The notes under the pieces were generated by a model. That model saw nothing but the letters and a program-made list of their open reading frames with translations. It made no database searches and was not told where the DNA came from. A stretch of 64,000 bases of DNA from Schaalia radingae (GTDB taxonomy: Bacteria > Actinomycetota > Actinomycetes > Actinomycetales > Actinomycetaceae), in contig NZ_LT629792.1 of assembly GCF_900106055.1 (NCBI RefSeq), positions 1,736,001 through 1,800,000 on the forward strand. The letters are read 5' to 3'. Positions within the stretch are counted from its first letter, which is position 1. Each line of letters opens with the position of its first letter. Positions 52,781 to 61,378 of this stretch are shown one piece after another. The position numbers were made by a program, and so were the translations under genes.

Positions 52781-54178
52781 TTAGGAGTTCAGATCGTCCA
52801 GCAGCTGGTTCATTTGTTCTTGAGCAGTCTTCAGTGCATCCTCTGGGCTGACTTCGCCGCGGATGGCCTGGTTGACGTTGTCGACCAGCGCTTTCTGAAC
52901 TGAACCGGTGACGTAGAAGACGTCCAAGTATGCTTCTGCGTCTTTAGCGGCATTTGCGGCCTGTTCGTATGCAGCCTTGAAGACAGGATCCTGTGCAACC
53001 TCCGGCGGGTTTTCCATGATCTTGTCGAGTGCCTCGGTAGCAGCCGGGAAGACGATTGCTCCACCGTCATGTGCCCAGGCGTATTCGTTTTCGGCGTTCG
53101 TGATGAACTCGGCCCATTTCATCGCCAGCGGCGCGTTCTGGGTGGTCACGGAGATGCCGACGTACTGGCCTTCATAGACAGGTTTGATACCTTCGTTTGT
53201 TGGGAACGGGCCGACACCTGTTGCTTCGTAGACCTGCGGGTTGTTGTCTTTAATGGCTTTCAGGAACGAGGCGTTCGGAGTGCCGAATGCGAGGTTTCCA
53301 TTGGAATAGGCCTTGGACGGGTCGGGCTCGCCGGTCAGGGAGTCTTTCGGGATGGCGTTGGTCTTGTACAGTTCCGCCATCTTGGTGACGTATCGGACTG
53401 CATCTGCATTATCTGCGAAGTCAAACTCAGTGTGGTCATCGTTGAGCAGTTGCACGCCCATTCCATGCAGCTGCGCAACCAGGTACCAGTCTGGTGATCC
53501 GTAGATGCCATAGTCGCCGTTTCCGGCTGCCCCCACCTTGGCTGCCGCGTCCAGCAGGTCGTCCATTGTCGAGGGCGCCTTTTCCGGATCCAGTCCGGAA
53601 CGTTGGAAGACGTCCTTGTTGTATGTGGTGATGTAGGGGCCGAAGTACCAGGGCAGCGCGGTGTGATGATCCTGAGCGCCGAGGTTCGTTGAGTTCCAGA
53701 TGGTTTCAACGAACTTGTCACCGATCTGGGGTGCTTTGACGTCAAAGTCCATCAGCAAATTGGCTTTGGACAGCGCCAGGATGGATGACGATGCCACGTT
53801 GACGACGTCTGCCATCTTGCAGTTTGTTGCCTGGGATGTGATGGCCTGGTCGAAGTCTGTACCTCCGCCCTGGTCGGTCCATTTGATGGTGGTCCCCGGG
53901 TTTGCCTCTTCGAATTCCTTGATCTTGGCTTGGAAGAAGTCGGCGAAATCGGTTTGCAGGCCCTGTGTCTGGAAGGTGATTTCGCCTTCCACTTTCGAAG
54001 TGTCAACAACGCTGCCGTCAACGTTGCCTTCTGGAATGTCGCAGGCAACGTCGGGCGTTGGGATGCCACTGGCTGATGATGTTCCGCTCTCTTCAGCTCC
54101 GCCTCCACACGCTGTTAATGACAGGCATGAAACGGCAAGCACCCCAAGGGCGCCGCGTGTTGCTCGTGTCAATCTCAT
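52781..54178 (-). CDS. Extracellular sugar-binding lipoprotein (family 1)
   Basis: A 465-residue ABC solute-binding lipoprotein. The signal peptide ends in the lipobox LTAC (Cys24), followed by a short polar linker. The mature protein has the family 1 fold: NPGTTIKWTDQGG-like strand, DVVNVASSSILAL, LPWYFGPYITTYNKDVF and FPTNEGIKPVYEGQYVGIS. The ligand is probably an oligosaccharide freed by the nearby glycosidase; that is inference. The LacI-type operator lies 60 bp upstream. Confidence 0.92.
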   Translation of the reverse strand: MRLTRATRGALGVLAVSCLSLTACGGGAEESGTSSASGIPTPDVACDIPEGNVDGSVVDTSKVEGEITFQTQGLQTDFADFFQAKIKEFEEANPGTTIKWTDQGGGTDFDQAITSQATNCKMADVVNVASSSILALSKANLLMDFDVKAPQIGDKFVETIWNSTNLGAQDHHTALPWYFGPYITTYNKDVFQRSGLDPEKAPSTMDDLLDAAAKVGAAGNGDYGIYGSPDWYLVAQLHGMGVQLLNDDHTEFDFADNADAVRYVTKMAELYKTNAIPKDSLTGEPDPSKAYSNGNLAFGTPNASFLKAIKDNNPQVYEATGVGPFPTNEGIKPVYEGQYVGISVTTQNAPLAMKWAEFITNAENEYAWAHDGGAIVFPAATEALDKIMENPPEVAQDPVFKAAYEQAANAAKDAEAYLDVFYVTGSVQKALVDNVNQAIRGEVSPEDALKTAQEQMNQLLDDLNS

Positions 54179-54237
54179 TTAAAGACCTCCATTGGTCGAG
54201 AAGAAAGCCAGCCGGCTGCGTGCCGGTTGACGTCTCT

Positions 54238-54255
54238 CTAACTATCTCGTGTTAG
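54238..54255 (-). promoter_or_regulatory. LacI-type operator at the sugar ABC operon
   Basis: Read on the minus strand, CTAACACGAGATAGTTAG, an imperfect palindrome 60 bp before the binding-protein start. It agrees at 16 of 18 positions with the site at 54631-54648 in front of the LacI gene. Confidence 0.75.
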
Positions 54256-54630
54256 GTGACAGTGAAAGAATAAGACATTTTTACGGTTTTCACTAACGCC
54301 AGAGGTCTCACTTTGATTACGACCGGCGACAAAACCGGTACGTCAGACTTTAACGCTCATCACGTTTCCGCACGTTTTCGATCGGAAATATCGTGCGCGG
54401 CACACCCCGCACCCACCCACCGTTTCTCACCGTCGATCACAAATGTAAGAAACCTCACACCACGCACTCTGGCACCTCAAAATCAGATGCAATTCCCGCG
54501 CGTTCGGCCAGCTGTACGCATCGACGCCCTGCATATCCAGACGATAGTCCACACTCCGGCCAGGCCACGTCAATCCAGCTTCATACAGCACATCCACGAA
54601 AGGGCCAATACCCAAATATCTTTTCCAGAA
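54256..54630. other. Divergent intergenic region of the sugar locus
   Basis: About 375 bp between the two operators. It should hold promoters for both directions, but no box is clear enough to mark. The short frames here are not convincing genes. Confidence 0.4.
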
Positions 54631-54648
54631 CTAACACGATATAGTTAC
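54631..54648 (+). promoter_or_regulatory. LacI-type operator at the regulator's own promoter
   Basis: CTAACACGATATAGTTAC, near-identical to the site at 54238-54255 and 68 bp before the regulator start. It points to autoregulation. TATAGT inside the site could be the -10 box. Confidence 0.72.
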
Positions 54649-54715
54649 TGTGTTACCGCTCAGAGCTGCGTCGCTCTGGCTGACTTCGCGGTACTTTTTC
54701 TTGAAGGAATTCACC

Positions 54716-55753
54716 ATGACACGGACAACTCGGGCTGATGTCGCTCGGAAAGCAGGCGTCGCACCATCCACCGTCTCTCTTATACTCAACGGCCACGGGC
54801 ACGAAGTCAAGATTGCACCAGCTACGATCGAGCACGTCACGAACGTCGCCCGTGAAATGAACTACGTCCCCAACGCTGCGGCACGATCACTGAGGCGAGG
54901 ATCCACCAACATCATCGCTTTGATCATGGCTGAACTGCCGGAAGACCCGTTCGTGCCGGTCGTCCACAAAGTACTGACCACAGCCATGATTGAGGTTCAA
55001 CGTCGCGGCTACCTTCTTCTGCCGCTCTTCCAACCTGAGGGCGATGCCGCCAACCGCCGTTTCATTCAATCGGTGCTCTCCGATATTCAACTGGCAGGTG
55101 CAATCTGCGAGACCACCTCCACCCAGCAGTTCGTTGGTCCCCTGCTCAGCCAGCTCGACATTCCAGTGATGTGGATGTCGATGATTGAAACCTCGAACCA
55201 TTTCGGCGGAGTGGGCCTCGTCAGCATTGATGAAGGAACAGGAGTCCGGGAAATCCTCAGCGACCTCGACGCCACGGACACGTCACGGGCCCTGTACCTT
55301 GCAGGCCCCAACATCAACCACTTCCGTCAGGTACCTGTCCTCGAGCATTTCCAGGACCGCGCAGAGTTTCTTTCCCTGCCCACCTGGAGTGCTCACGACT
55401 CGTACGAGGCCTGCATGCGCATGCTCACCGCCCACCCCGACATTGATTCAGTATGGTGCGCTGATGACACACAGGCACCGGGCGTCTTCTCCGCTGCACG
55501 CGACCTGGGTAAGCATGTCCCCAACGATCTGTCCATCATCGGCTTCGGCGATCACAATGCGCACGAAGACAATTCCATGGGCCTGACCACGGTGATGTGG
55601 CCACTGCAGGACATGACGGCAACCGCTGTCAGCCAGCTCATCGACTCGATTTCAACGCCCAAAGCTGAGCACACAGCTCGCGAGCCTCACCACACGCGCG
55701 TCAGTACCACACCCACGTGGCGCACCAGTGCCAAGCGCATTCACAAAAATTAG
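54716..55753 (+). CDS. LacI family transcriptional regulator
   Basis: A 345-residue repressor. Residues 1-60 form the helix-turn-helix and hinge (TRADVARKAGVAPSTVSLILNG, then YVPNAAARSLRRG). The rest is a periplasmic-binding-protein-like effector domain (STNIIALIMAEL; SIIGFGDHNAHED). The ATG at 54716 follows GAAGGA. The frame runs 22 codons upstream over the operator, which is unlikely to be translated. It most likely represses the sugar transporter and itself until the imported sugar binds. Confidence 0.93.
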   Translation: MTRTTRADVARKAGVAPSTVSLILNGHGHEVKIAPATIEHVTNVAREMNYVPNAAARSLRRGSTNIIALIMAELPEDPFVPVVHKVLTTAMIEVQRRGYLLLPLFQPEGDAANRRFIQSVLSDIQLAGAICETTSTQQFVGPLLSQLDIPVMWMSMIETSNHFGGVGLVSIDEGTGVREILSDLDATDTSRALYLAGPNINHFRQVPVLEHFQDRAEFLSLPTWSAHDSYEACMRMLTAHPDIDSVWCADDTQAPGVFSAARDLGKHVPNDLSIIGFGDHNAHEDNSMGLTTVMWPLQDMTATAVSQLIDSISTPKAEHTAREPHHTRVSTTPTWRTSAKRIHKN

Positions 55754-55865
55754 GCACCACCATCCTCCACTCCGACGGGCCCGACTCAGGAAGCCCGAGC
55801 CGCCCTCGTCCATCCTGAATCCCAACGAAGCCGGTCATCTGCAACACGGCAGCAAAACAGTCCAC

Positions 55866-56771
55866 CTAGCAGCAGCCCAAAGAGCGGACCGCGCGGGTCT
55901 GCTGCGCGCGCTGTGCCCACTGATCGGCAGGCGGATAGTCCACGTGCGCCAAAGTCAAGCCATGCGCCGGAGCCAGCGGAGCGGCTGCCTCACGCGAACG
56001 CTCATCCAGCAGATGTCTCATCCACGCCGGCGAGCGGCGGCCTGTCCCCACGTCAATCAGTGCTCCCACCAGGGATCGCACCATTGAGTGGCAAAAAGCG
56101 TCAGCATGGACGCGCACCAGGATCGGCGACGTTTCCCCCGCTGCCACGACGTCCAGCTGGCGGAGCGTACGGATCGTGGTCGCGCCCTCACGCGGCTTGC
56201 AAAAGGACAGAAAATCATGCTCACCGATGACGCTGGAAGCAGCTTCAGCCATGGCTTCCAAATTAAGCGTCTGGCGTGCAGGAACCGTCCAGATGCGTCG
56301 CCCGGAAAAGGGGTCACTGTCCGCGCGCTGGTCAAGCAGCCGGTACACATAGTGACGCCCCACAGCGCTGAAACGCGCATCGAAGGTTTCCGGCACGCGA
56401 TGAGAACTCAGAAGCGCAACGTCGCAGTACCCTCTCGGCGACACCAGCCCGTGCGCCTTCATGAAATCACCGTGCGCGCGGGTAAGCAGAGAGGCCAGAC
56501 GGTCAACCAGCGCATCTTCGGGTGTGCGCGAGGACCTTCCCGGAAGGCTGTCCCACACCTGCGCCGGCAGGTCGACGTGAGCCACCTGATGATCTGCGTG
56601 CACTCCCGCATCGGTGCGTCCCGCCACAGTCACCGCCACTTCCTGGCGGGCGATCAGCGACAGGGCTCGAACCAGTTCACCTTCCACGGTGCGTAGTCCG
56701 GGCTGTGCGGCCCAGCCGTGGAAGAAGGTGCCGTCGTATGCCAGGTCAAGCCGCGCCCTCACAGTGTCCAT
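55866..56771 (-). CDS. truA: tRNA pseudouridine(38-40) synthase TruA
   Basis: A 301-residue enzyme that makes pseudouridine in the anticodon stem. The catalytic Asp54 is in GRTDAGVHA, and YVYRLLD and VRSLVGALIDVGTG are conserved. A C-terminal Gln/Arg-rich tail of about 20 residues exceeds the family core. It overlaps the ROK kinase gene by 13 bp and lies downstream of the rpoA-rplQ group. Confidence 0.95.
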   Translation of the reverse strand: MDTVRARLDLAYDGTFFHGWAAQPGLRTVEGELVRALSLIARQEVAVTVAGRTDAGVHADHQVAHVDLPAQVWDSLPGRSSRTPEDALVDRLASLLTRAHGDFMKAHGLVSPRGYCDVALLSSHRVPETFDARFSAVGRHYVYRLLDQRADSDPFSGRRIWTVPARQTLNLEAMAEAASSVIGEHDFLSFCKPREGATTIRTLRQLDVVAAGETSPILVRVHADAFCHSMVRSLVGALIDVGTGRRSPAWMRHLLDERSREAAAPLAPAHGLTLAHVDYPPADQWAQRAQQTRAVRSLGCC

Positions 56772-57508
56772 GCGCGAACACCGCCGATGATGCCGGCGTC
56801 ATTGGGAACGATCACCACGTCGTCACCGAGTTTGGCCCGGTTCATCGCCGTGACGCGTTTCGAGTTTCCACCACCCAGGTACAGGCGATCCCACACGTAC
56901 ATCGGGCGCAGGCCGTCGATCACTCGGCGCACTCGTCGAGACCAGTGCGCGTCTCCCAGCCGGAGGCGTTCATGCTCGCCAATGTAGTCGTCATAGGTCA
57001 GTCCCCATCGCACAAATCCCTGCGATACTTCCACGTGCGGCGCGAGCACACCTGAATCGAAAACCGCGTTTCCCAGCCCGGTCCCCAGGGTCACGATCAT
57101 TTCGAGGCCCGTGCCCGTGATGACACCTGCGCCGGCCACTTCAGCGTCGTTGAGCACCAGTGTCGGCATGCCCAGAGCAGCTTCAAGTGCCCGTCCCATG
57201 TCGAAGTTGGCCCATTGCTCGACCAGTTCAGGCAGGATCCGTGATCGCGGGCCGTCACGCGTGATGTAGTGCGGAGTCGTGATGACCACTCCGTGGCGCA
57301 GCATGCCAGGCATTCCCATCGTGACGCGCGTGGCGGCAGGCAGTTGCGCGGCAAGGTCCTGTGTGGTCTTGACGAGCAGTTCGGGAGGGAGCGGGTAGGG
57401 CGTGGGCGTGCGCACCGGCGATGCGGTCAGCGTTCCGCGCGAGTCGAGCACTGAGGCTTTGATTCCGCCCCCGCCGCAGTCGACAGCGAGGGTCATCTCT
57501 TCAGACAT
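56759..57508 (-). CDS. ROK-family sugar kinase, PpgK-like
   Basis: A 249-residue kinase. VDCGGGGIKASVLD is the phosphate-binding loop, followed by MGMPGML, LNDAEVAGAG with the catalytic aspartate and LGTGLGNAVF. Length and layout suit polyphosphate glucokinases of actinobacteria, though a general ROK hexokinase is also possible. The zinc-binding Cys motif of typical ROK proteins is absent, as in PpgK. I chose the ATG at 57508, with a TATGCT box 6 bases upstream. Confidence 0.72.
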   Translation of the reverse strand: MSEEMTLAVDCGGGGIKASVLDSRGTLTASPVRTPTPYPLPPELLVKTTQDLAAQLPAATRVTMGMPGMLRHGVVITTPHYITRDGPRSRILPELVEQWANFDMGRALEAALGMPTLVLNDAEVAGAGVITGTGLEMIVTLGTGLGNAVFDSGVLAPHVEVSQGFVRWGLTYDDYIGEHERLRLGDAHWSRRVRRVIDGLRPMYVWDRLYLGGGNSKRVTAMNRAKLGDDVVIVPNDAGIIGGVRAWTL

Positions 57509-57514
57509 GTTCTT

Positions 57515-57520
57515 AGCATA
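57515..57520 (-). promoter_or_regulatory. -10 box of probable leaderless ROK kinase mRNA
   Basis: TATGCT on the minus strand, 6 bases before the ATG at 57508; no Shine-Dalgarno sequence is present. Confidence 0.5.
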
Positions 57521-57626
57521 ATGGCTTGCTCTCACCTCGGGTTTCCAACGAGCTGTCCGCCCCACGCCAGCTTCCTGTTCATTGACGAGGGCGACCCATC
57601 CGCGGCTCTACCCCTCCCCTGCATGT

Positions 57627-57751
57627 CCCCAACTGTCGAACTCGCGTGAACTCTGCGGGGTCACCGACTGGCCTGCAACACATCCGTGCTGGTCACAGCA
57701 ATTTCGGGTCGGGTTCGTGCTGCGCGGCCCCAGTGAGATCGACAGTTGGGG
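57627..57751. repeat. Dispersed inverted-repeat element F (125 bp, variant arms)
   Basis: Left arm CCCCAACTGTCGAACTC at 57627-57643; right arm GAGATCGACAGTTGGGG at 57735-57751. The arms pair at 16 of 17 positions although their sequence differs from the other elements (ACTG for GGTT), so the changes are compensatory. The centre GCTGGTCAC (57688) stands at the same distance from the left end as in A and B. Confidence 0.78.
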
Positions 57752-57826
57752 AACGAGGGGCGAGTGCACACGGGCTCCACCTAAAGAGCATCCGACACGG
57801 CCGGCACACCAACCGCGCGAATACAC

Positions 57827-57865
57827 GGAAGCTGGGTAAACCCACACGGGGTTTACCCAGCTTCC
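57827..57865 (-). terminator. Terminator of the rplQ end of the ribosomal operon
   Basis: A perfect 17-bp stem (57827-57843 with 57849-57865) with a 5-base loop, 78 bp beyond the rplQ stop codon and directly after element F. Confidence 0.85.
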
Positions 57866-57942
57866 GATCAGCCATCCGCTGGACTGGTCACCGCTCAATC
57901 AGCGCAGTGCCAGTCAGATCAGCAGGTCACGACGGTGCATGA

Positions 57943-58518
57943 CTACTTGGCAGCTTCCTCAGCTTCGGTTTCAGCTTTGTCGTCAGCTGACTCCTGTGAA
58001 GCGGCTTCGTCAGCAGCCGGCTCGGCTGTTTCTGCTGCTTCAGCTTCGGTCTCGGCCTTTTCGTCAGCCTTGCCGGTCGCCTTGGAATCCTTACCGGACT
58101 TTGCAGCAGCCTTCGAAGCGGTACGCTCAGCGTCGGCAACGACAGCCTTCTTCTCGACTTTCTCCATGACAAGCTCAATACGAGCCATCGGAGCATTGTC
58201 GCCGCGGCGCGGCCCCAGCTTGGTGATGCGGGTGTAGCCACCGTTGCGCTCTGGATCCATGGCCGGAACGACCTCGTCGAACAGCATGTACAGGACATCC
58301 TTGTTCGGGATCTTGCGGGCAACCGTACGGCGAGCGTGAATGTCGCCGCGCTTTGCCTTAGTGACCAGCTTTTCAACGTACGGCTGCAGCGCGCGGGCCT
58401 TGGCCTCGGTCGTGGTGATCGCACGGTGTTCGATCAGTTGAGCAGCAAGGTTAGCCAACAGCAGCTTCTGGTGCGCTGGGCTGCCACCCAAACGTGGGCC
58501 CTTCTTAGGGGTGGGCAT
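57943..58518 (-). CDS. rplQ: 50S ribosomal protein L17 with acidic C-terminal tail
   Basis: A 191-residue L17. The core (about 1-118) includes [18 protein letters not shown] and [15 protein letters not shown] tail of about 70 residues follows, made almost only of Ala, Glu, Asp, Lys and Thr. Such tails occur in actinobacterial L17 but vary in length; this one is long. It follows rpoA by about 85 bp. Confidence 0.95.
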   Translation of the reverse strand: MPTPKKGPRLGGSPAHQKLLLANLAAQLIEHRAITTTEAKARALQPYVEKLVTKAKRGDIHARRTVARKIPNKDVLYMLFDEVVPAMDPERNGGYTRITKLGPRRGDNAPMARIELVMEKVEKKAVVADAERTASKAAAKSGKDSKATGKADEKAETEAEAAETAEPAADEAASQESADDKAETEAEEAAK

Positions 58519-58602
58519 GAGTTTCTCCTACACAGTTTGTTTGGGCGTCCTCGTCCATCGATGACGGCCGCTGGAGGCGGCACGGACGCAAAGTGGATTC
58601 GA

Positions 58603-59604
58603 TCAGAAAGACTGGTCGTCACTGAACTGAACGTTTCCGGCGTCTTCTCCGCCGGCGCGTTCAGGCATGACTGCATCCTTGAGGGTCATACCCAAGGATG
58701 CCAAGGCTTCCTTGATCTCCTCGATGGACTTGGTTCCGAAGTTGCGGATATCCAGCAGGTCAGCCTCAGAGTGGGCAACGAGTTCACCCACGGTGAGGAT
58801 GCCGCGTCGACGCAGCGCGTTGTACGAACGGGACTGCAGGTTCAGGCTTTCGATCGGCAAGGCCAGGTCTTGCGCAAGGGTCTCATCGGTAGTCGATGGG
58901 CCCACTTCGATGCCTTCTGCTTCCTCGTTCAGTTCACGCATGAGGCCGAAGAGCTCCACCAGGGTGCTTCCGGCTGACGCGAGAGCATCGCGCGGACTGA
59001 TAGCTGGCTTGGTTTCCACATCGATGATCAGACGATCAAAGTCGGTGCGTTGCTCGACACGGGTGGCCTCCACCTTGTATGTCACTTTGAGCACCGGCGA
59101 GTAGATCGAATCGATCGGGATGCGGGAGATCTCAGCTTGCGGATCCTTGTTCTGAGCAGCGGAAACGTAGCCACGGCCACGCTCAACCGTCAGTTCAATC
59201 TCGAGCTTGCCCTTCTCATTGAGCGTTGCCAGATGAAGGTCAGGGTTGTGGATTTCCACGCCTGCAGGAGGAGTGATATCCCCTGCGACGACCTCACCGG
59301 GGCCAGCCTTGCGCAGGTACATCACGACAGGCTCATCCTCTTCAGAGGACAGAACGATGTCTTTGATGTTCAGGATGATCTCAGCGACGTCTTCCTTCAC
59401 GCCTTCCACCGTGTGGAATTCGTGTGGCACACCGTCAATGCGGATCGAGGTGACCGCTGCGCCCGGAATGGACGACAGCAATGTACGGCGCAGGGAGTTA
59501 CCCAGTGTGTATCCAAACCCAGGCTCGAGTGGCTCAAGAGTGAAACGGGAGCGGTAATCGCTCACCTTCTCCTCTGAGAGGATGGGGCGTTCTGCAATGA
59601 GCAC
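58603..59604 (-). CDS. rpoA: RNA polymerase alpha subunit
   Basis: A 333-residue alpha subunit. The N-terminal dimerisation domain has [20 protein letters not shown]. The C-terminal domain ([28 protein letters not shown]) binds upstream promoter DNA. I chose the GTG at 59604 behind AAAGGA, which gives [12 protein letters not shown], the usual start; an in-frame ATG eight codons up is less likely. A 162-bp gap with one GACGAGGG octamer separates it from rpsK, and rpsD is not present. Confidence 0.95.
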   Translation of the reverse strand: MLIAERPILSEEKVSDYRSRFTLEPLEPGFGYTLGNSLRRTLLSSIPGAAVTSIRIDGVPHEFHTVEGVKEDVAEIILNIKDIVLSSEEDEPVVMYLRKAGPGEVVAGDITPPAGVEIHNPDLHLATLNEKGKLEIELTVERGRGYVSAAQNKDPQAEISRIPIDSIYSPVLKVTYKVEATRVEQRTDFDRLIIDVETKPAISPRDALASAGSTLVELFGLMRELNEEAEGIEVGPSTTDETLAQDLALPIESLNLQSRSYNALRRRGILTVGELVAHSEADLLDIRNFGTKSIEEIKEALASLGMTLKDAVMPERAGGEDAGNVQFSDDQSF

Positions 59605-59765
59605 GTCTTGGTCCTTTCTTTCCGACAACCGCTATATGATGTCGGATTTGTGGTCCCGTCACGCGAACAGTGACGGAAAAAACAGGGTGCAGATGGTTCC
59701 CACTTGTGTGGGAACATCGTGACGTGGGACGCGGACGGGTCGCCCTCGTCCCTCACACGGGTCTT

Positions 59766-60173
59766 TCAGACGCGGCGACGTTTCGGGGGACGTGCACCGT
59801 TGTGAGCCTGCGGAGTGACATCCTGAATGGATCCAACCTCAAGACCAGCGGCCTGCAGCGAACGAATCGCCGTTTCGCGGCCGGAGCCCGGGCCCTTGAC
59901 GAAAACGTCAACCTTCTTCATGCCCTGTTCCTGCGCGCGACGTGCTGCAGCCTCAGCGGCAAGCTGAGCGGCGAACGGGGTGGACTTACGTGAGCCCTTG
60001 AAACCGACCTGACCGGACGATGACCATGACAGGACAGCGCCGGTGGGATCGGTGATGGAGACGATCGTGTTATTGAACGTCGACTTGATGAACGCCTTGC
60101 CGTGCGTGACGTTCTTGCGCTCTTTACGACGCGGCTTACGCGCCGAAGATGAGCGAGTAGACTTGACAGCCAT
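59766..60173 (-). CDS. rpsK: 30S ribosomal protein S11
   Basis: A 135-residue S11 with the family blocks [35 protein letters not shown] and the C-terminal [12 protein letters not shown]. The N-terminus is basic and Ser-rich, as in other actinobacteria. It follows rpsM by 53 bp. Confidence 0.96.
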   Translation of the reverse strand: MAVKSTRSSSARKPRRKERKNVTHGKAFIKSTFNNTIVSITDPTGAVLSWSSSGQVGFKGSRKSTPFAAQLAAEAAARRAQEQGMKKVDVFVKGPGSGRETAIRSLQAAGLEVGSIQDVTPQAHNGARPPKRRRV

Positions 60174-60226
60174 TGATTTTCCTTTTGAAGTCGAGGGGGC
60201 CAGGTTTCATCACCCAGCTCTATGAG

Positions 60227-60604
60227 TTACTTGGTGGCTTTCTTCTTGCCAGCCACGGTGCGCTTGGGTCCTTTACGGGTACGCGCATTTGTCTTCGTCC
60301 GCTGACCATGAACAGGCAGGCCAAAACGGTGGCGCATGCCCTGGTAGCATCCGATCTCGATCTTGCGGCGGATATCGGCTTGGACCTCACGACGCAAGTC
60401 GCCTTCGACCTTAAAGTTGGCCTCGATGTAGTCGCGCAGCTTGACCATATCTTCTTCACTGGCGTCGCGTACGCGAAGGTCGGGGCTGACCCCGGTTGCT
60501 TCAAGTGTTTCCTTGGCGCGGGTGCGTCCCACACCGTAAATGTAAGTAAGCGCAATCTCCATCCGCTTTTCACGGGGGAGGTCAACGCCGGCAATACGTG
60601 CCAT
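60227..60604 (-). CDS. rpsM: 30S ribosomal protein S13
   Basis: A 125-residue S13 with [13 protein letters not shown] at the N-terminus, [10 protein letters not shown], and [20 protein letters not shown] near the basic tail. I chose the ATG at 60604; the open frame has another ATG five codons up without homology. It follows rpmJ by 155 bp. Confidence 0.96.
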   Translation of the reverse strand: MARIAGVDLPREKRMEIALTYIYGVGRTRAKETLEATGVSPDLRVRDASEEDMVKLRDYIEANFKVEGDLRREVQADIRRKIEIGCYQGMRHRFGLPVHGQRTKTNARTRKGPKRTVAGKKKATK

Positions 60605-60759
60605 GACTTTTCTCCACATGGTTTTCGGAGGTCGTCACCCCGTCTCTGATCCATCAATCAGCCCCGGCCTCCGAACCAGGGGTCCCGCTTGCGCGGTCGA
60701 CGGTGTGCTGTGGGCAAATCGCCCGCCAGTGGCTCACTGCCACTGAGCAGCTACGGCTT

Positions 60760-60873
60760 TCAGCCTTGACGCTGCTTGTGCCTGGGGTTGTCGCAAATAA
60801 CCATGACGTTGCCGTGGCGACGAATCACCTTGCACTTGTCACAGATCTTCTTGACACTAGGCTTGACCTTCAT
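60760..60873 (-). CDS. rpmJ: 50S ribosomal protein L36
   Basis: A 37-residue protein too short for most gene calls: [20 protein letters not shown], then [17 protein letters not shown]. The C-x-x-C...C-x4-H zinc ribbon is complete (the C+ form of L36). It lies between infA and rpsM in the standard order. Confidence 0.96.
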   Translation of the reverse strand: MKVKPSVKKICDKCKVIRRHGNVMVICDNPRHKQRQG

Positions 60874-60914
60874 GGTGCACCTCCACGTCGCCAGGCGACG
60901 CTTGTTGTGTCGGT

Positions 60915-61136
60915 TTACTTGTATCGGTAGACGATTCGACCCTTTTCAAGGTCATACGGGCTGAGCTCGACGACTACGCGGTCTTCAGGCAGGATACGAA
61001 TGTAGTGCTGACGCATCTTTCCTGAGATGTATCCCAGAACTTCGTGACCGTTGGTGAGCTCAACACGAAACATCGCGTTCGGCAACGCCTCAATAACGGT
61101 GCCTTCGACCTCAATAACTCCGTCTTTCTTCGCCAT
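60915..61136 (-). CDS. infA: Translation initiation factor IF-1
   Basis: A 73-residue OB-fold protein starting [20 protein letters not shown] and ending in [12 protein letters not shown], full length and typical. The 242 bp up to map hold no gene; a promoter for the infA-rpsM group is expected there but not resolved. Confidence 0.97.
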   Translation of the reverse strand: MAKKDGVIEVEGTVIEALPNAMFRVELTNGHEVLGYISGKMRQHYIRILPEDRVVVELSPYDLEKGRIVYRYK

Positions 61137-61378
61137 GTCCTCCGTCTATCCTCTACGTTTGTCAGTAGGGCTCACGGCCGAAACCGTGGCGGGCGTTTCC
61201 CTCGCCAATCGGCAAGAAAGTCAGCCCGACTGTCCATTCTAGAGGAGGATGCAACGCCGGTGAAGCCCATTCAGTGGGATATCCCTCACGCGCCGGACTC
61301 GAGTTGCCTTCCATATTGAGGAGGGCGACGCCTGGAGCGCCGATCACACAGCAATCAGAAATACGCAGGCTGCGTGTA

